In this document: in pieces, positions 61,888 through 64,000 of the stretch | How the letters are laid out: every line of letters starts with the position of its first letter | Position numbering within the stretch: position 1 is the first letter of the stretch | DNA from: Bacillota bacterium | GTDB taxonomy: Bacteria > Bacillota > Clostridia > Acetivibrionales > JANLFN01 | Assembly: GCA_023397675.1 (NCBI GenBank) | Contig: JAEWTV010000139.1 | Coordinates: 62,001 to 126,000 of the forward strand | DNA: 64,000 nt | Reading direction: 5' to 3' | Notes under the pieces: generated by a model | Told to the model about the DNA's origin: nothing | What the model saw: the letters and a program-made list of their open reading frames with translations, nothing else | Database searches by the model: none | Program-made: the position numbers and the translations under genes

Positions 61888-62982
61888 ATGAGAAAAAGGT
61901 TATTGTCATTTTTATGTTCTATTGTTCTGTTGATAGGCATAACGCCTGTGACCGCTTTTGCGGCTTTACCTGATGGTGTCCCTTCATCACTGGAAGCAGC
62001 AACAATAACAGAAATTGAACTACTAAAAAACGGTGATGGGGTTCCTTATTTTAAAGCCCAGGTTAAAATTCCTCAAAGCGTCCTTGGAATAGACAGCGAA
62101 AAGCCTGCCGGAGGCTCTGTGTTCTGGAACTGGGCTGTTAAGATTGACAACGGTACCTGGAGTGAATTCGGCGGTGGTGGATATCTTGACGTAGTAGTTG
62201 AAACAGAGGAAGCAAAGGTCCCAAACACTAATGATACATTTTACTTTACTTTTGATCCTGTTGATGAGGGTAAAATTGGTGAGGTAGATATTAAAGCCCA
62301 CATTTATTCCTATAAAATACAACTGTCTTTTGATTACTACGAAGGCTGGCCTAATGTTGAACCAATTTATTCTGCTGAATCCAATGCGGTGAGCATCGGT
62401 ACCGGAAGCTTTTATAGCAATGCGAGCACATGGGCAAAACCTGAACTGCAAAAGGCCTCTGATTTGGGCCTTATCCCGGATATCCTTAAGGGGGCTGATA
62501 TGACGAAGCCCATAACAAGAGAGGAGTTTTGCGAGCTTTCTGTATTGCTTTATGAACAAATAACCGGTAAGAAGGCTGAGCCTATATCACCAAACCCGTT
62601 TACAGACACAACAAATATACAAGTTCTTAAAGCTTATAAAATTGGAATTACTTCAGGTACTTCAGTAACAAGCTTCTCTCCCAAAGCACTGATCAATAGA
62701 GAGCAATGTGCCTCAATGCTGTTCAGAGCAATTAAAAGTATCAAACCTGATGGGGATTATAGCATAGCAGGCGTAAAGGATTTCCCTGACCAGAAGTATA
62801 TATCTGGATGGGCTTTGGAAGCCTCTAAATATATGTCAAAAATGGGAATTGTCACAGGCAACTCACAGGGCAACTTTATGCCAAAGGCTACTACAACTGC
62901 ACAGGAAGCTGCAGGTTATGGCATGGCAACCAGGGAGCAGGCCATAGCAATGACGGCAAGAACATTTGAAAAGATAAAGTAA
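61888..62982 (+). CDS. Short SLH-domain protein
   Basis: A 364-residue secreted protein with AGGAGGT before the ATG. Signal peptide 1-25 (ends AFA). Residues 26-170 form a unique beta-rich domain (VFWNWAVKIDNGTWSEFGGG). Residues about 172-364 hold three SLH-like repeats (WAKPELQKASDLGLIPD; VLKAYKIGITSGTSVTSFSP; WALEASKYMSKMGIVTG) with ITREEF, INREQC and ATREQA motifs. It lacks the conserved linker module of the large SLH proteins, and its SLH repeats are clearly of another lineage. It is a single-gene unit. Confidence 0.88.
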   Translation: MRKRLLSFLCSIVLLIGITPVTAFAALPDGVPSSLEAATITEIELLKNGDGVPYFKAQVKIPQSVLGIDSEKPAGGSVFWNWAVKIDNGTWSEFGGGGYLDVVVETEEAKVPNTNDTFYFTFDPVDEGKIGEVDIKAHIYSYKIQLSFDYYEGWPNVEPIYSAESNAVSIGTGSFYSNASTWAKPELQKASDLGLIPDILKGADMTKPITREEFCELSVLLYEQITGKKAEPISPNPFTDTTNIQVLKAYKIGITSGTSVTSFSPKALINREQCASMLFRAIKSIKPDGDYSIAGVKDFPDQKYISGWALEASKYMSKMGIVTGNSQGNFMPKATTTAQEAAGYGMATREQAIAMTARTFEKIK

Positions 62983-62999
62983 ATTTATTAAAAATAATT

Positions 63000-63027
63000 A
63001 ATGGGGCATTGTTTTCAATGTCCCATT
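63000..63027. terminator. Hairpin between convergent genes
   Basis: AATGGGGCATTG/CAATGTCCCATT stem with a TTTT loop and one G-T pair. It lacks a long T-run, so efficiency is uncertain. Confidence 0.5.
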
Positions 63028-63088
63028 GAAATATCCATGACATTGACATTTCGGTATTTAGAAAACAGAGTGGTACCTGCTTGGTTTT

Positions 63089-63256
63089 TTAACTCCTTTT
63101 ACTTGGGTCATTTTCGTCGAGAAATACTCTTGTAACCTTTGTATAGTTACCTTTTCTAATATCATCTTTACTGGCATCTTCACCAAATTTTTCATCACTA
63201 AAGCCTGGAGCAACAGTAGGTTTGCTAAATTTTCTATTATTATTCTTATCTGTCAT
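63089..63256 (-). CDS. Small conserved clostridial protein, 55 aa
   Basis: The chosen ATG follows a perfect AAAGGAGG site, giving a 55-residue hydrophilic protein that begins MTDKNNNRKFSKP, contains FGEDASKDDIRKGNYTKVTR and ends in FLDENDPSKRS. An upstream in-frame ATG at 63397 overlaps the preceding gene and has no site. It resembles small clostridial proteins of the CPC_1213 type, which have no known function; I hold this match loosely. It follows the hydrogenase-domain gene by 100 bp on the same strand. Confidence 0.65.
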   Translation of the reverse strand: MTDKNNNRKFSKPTVAPGFSDEKFGEDASKDDIRKGNYTKVTRVFLDENDPSKRS

Positions 63257-63356
63257 AGGTAAATCCTCCTTTATTGATATAATAATAATATTTCTAAAAC
63301 CTGATAATATAATACTTATATTAATATTTTGAAGCGACTGGATGATACACAGCAGG

Positions 63357-64000
63357 TTATTCCCTTTTAAGTATTTCATTAACCTCATTGTTATCAATTA
63401 TATCCTCAATATGGCTTATACCCAACTGCTTAAGTATCTTCATTACGTTGAGGTTGTCAAAGGGAGTCATAATCAATGAATCCTCACCGAATTCATTTAC
63501 AAGGCGTGTTGCTTTAACCGTGTCTATAATGGTTCTGGGACCTCCTACACATCCGCCTTCGCAGCCCATTCCTTCAATAAAATTTGCATCTACTTCCTTG
63601 CCGGCTGATAAGTCGTCCAATACACTTTTACAGGCGTTTACTCCGTCAACTCTCATAGATTTAAGCTTAATAAGCCTTTGTGGCTCCAGACGGTTAACAA
63701 CGGTTTTGACTGAAAAGCTTACGCCTCCTGTTCTGGCGTATATCCTGCCGCCCATTGATGCCTGGTCTTTTTCATCACTGGGAAGCTCCTTCAAATTGAT
63801 ACTCAATGCATTAAATATCTCAGCAAGCTCATTGAAACTCAATACAAAATCAATGGAGCCTTTCAGTTCGGGACTTTTAATTTCTGCCTTTTTTGCAATA
63901 CAAGGAGCTATAAAAACAACTTTTGCATTCTTGTATAATTCTTTTAAAAACCTGCCTGATGCAATCATAGGAGATACTGAGGGAGACATGTGCTTGAACA
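63357..64000 (-). CDS. [FeFe]-hydrogenase large-subunit C-terminal domain protein (5' part missing)
   Basis: The frame is open to the right edge, so only the last 214 or so residues are visible. Two H-cluster loops are clear: APCIAKKAE and GMGCEGGCVGGP, each with the cluster-binding cysteines. The sequence before them reads HMSPSVSPMIASGR in place of the KSPQQM stretch of catalytic Fe-hydrogenases, and the last loop resembles those of sensory or uncharacterised HydS-like proteins. It is therefore either a bidirectional hydrogenase or a redox/H2 sensor; the missing N-terminus (ferredoxin or PAS domains) would decide. Confidence 0.82.
   Translation of the reverse strand, partial: FKHMSPSVSPMIASGRFLKELYKNAKVVFIAPCIAKKAEIKSPELKGSIDFVLSFNELAEIFNALSINLKELPSDEKDQASMGGRIYARTGGVSFSVKTVVNRLEPQRLIKLKSMRVDGVNACKSVLDDLSAGKEVDANFIEGMGCEGGCVGGPRTIIDTVKATRLVNEFGEDSLIMTPFDNLNVMKILKQLGISHIEDIIDNNEVNEILKRE

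Noticed and set aside
62023..62559. 178-codon minus-strand frame inside the sixth SLH gene
   Set aside because: The plus strand has signal peptide, SLH repeats and AGGAGGT site; the minus frame has none of these.

Overview
The window reads as chromosome of an anaerobic, endospore-forming, low-G+C Firmicute of the class Clostridia. The signs are a complete tricistronic Ger-type germinant receptor operon, an [FeFe]-hydrogenase C-terminal domain at the right edge, an iron-containing alcohol dehydrogenase, strong AGGAGG ribosome sites, and six cell-wall proteins with S-layer homology (SLH) repeats. A Ruminiclostridium-like cellulolytic clostridium would fit, but nothing here fixes the genus. No rRNA, tRNA, CRISPR array, complete transposon or prophage was found.

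Layout. Positions 1-11,450 are ordinary accessory and housekeeping genes: the end of an FtsX-type permease, an EFR1-type flavodoxin/ferredoxin protein, an SDR oxidoreductase with an AraC/GyrI-like regulator, a Cys-rich unknown, a membrane protein with a TetR regulator, an RsbU/RsbW/RsbV-like partner-switching module, an acetate-type transporter, a PadR/DUF1048/DUF1048 operon, and YciI, DUF1697 and Imm-5-like genes. Positions 11,595-25,990 hold two tandem padR-SLH units with duplicated promoter, regulator, anchor and terminator; the second PadR carries a 285-bp in-frame deletion. Positions 26,029-31,668 (minus strand) are the gerA/gerB/gerC-type operon followed by a membrane protein and an Fe-alcohol dehydrogenase. 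Positions 31,838-47,075 hold two further SLH units, each preceded by a 7TMR-DISM sensor kinase and a response regulator, and a relic of a lost SLH gene. Positions 47,090-49,803 hold a hydrolase/TetR pair and an acyltransferase. Positions 49,832-57,082 hold a third kinase/regulator pair divergent from the fifth SLH gene. Positions 57,189-64,000 hold a beta-helix lipoprotein, a histidine phosphatase, an OYE-family oxidoreductase with a divergent PAS-AraC regulator, a short sixth SLH gene, a 55-aa protein and the hydrogenase-domain gene.

How the genes may work together. Four of the giant SLH proteins end in a length-conserved cassette of about 415 residues (a conserved linker module plus three SLH repeats) but carry unrelated heads: nine 85-aa Ig-like repeats; GLUG plus fibronectin-like repeats; GLUG plus LamG plus beta-helix; and two seven-bladed Vgb-like propellers. 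A fifth has a divergent version of the cassette. Each large SLH gene has its own regulator next door: PadR, truncated PadR, a HisKA/OmpR pair, or LytS-like/REC-SARP pairs. Upstream of the two SLH transcription units linked to REC-SARP regulators I see 11-bp-period direct repeats ending 8 bp before a -10 element, which is the known SARP operator layout. I infer a modular, individually switched surface-display locus. This system-level reading is inference; the gene content, repeats, relic and deletion are directly visible.
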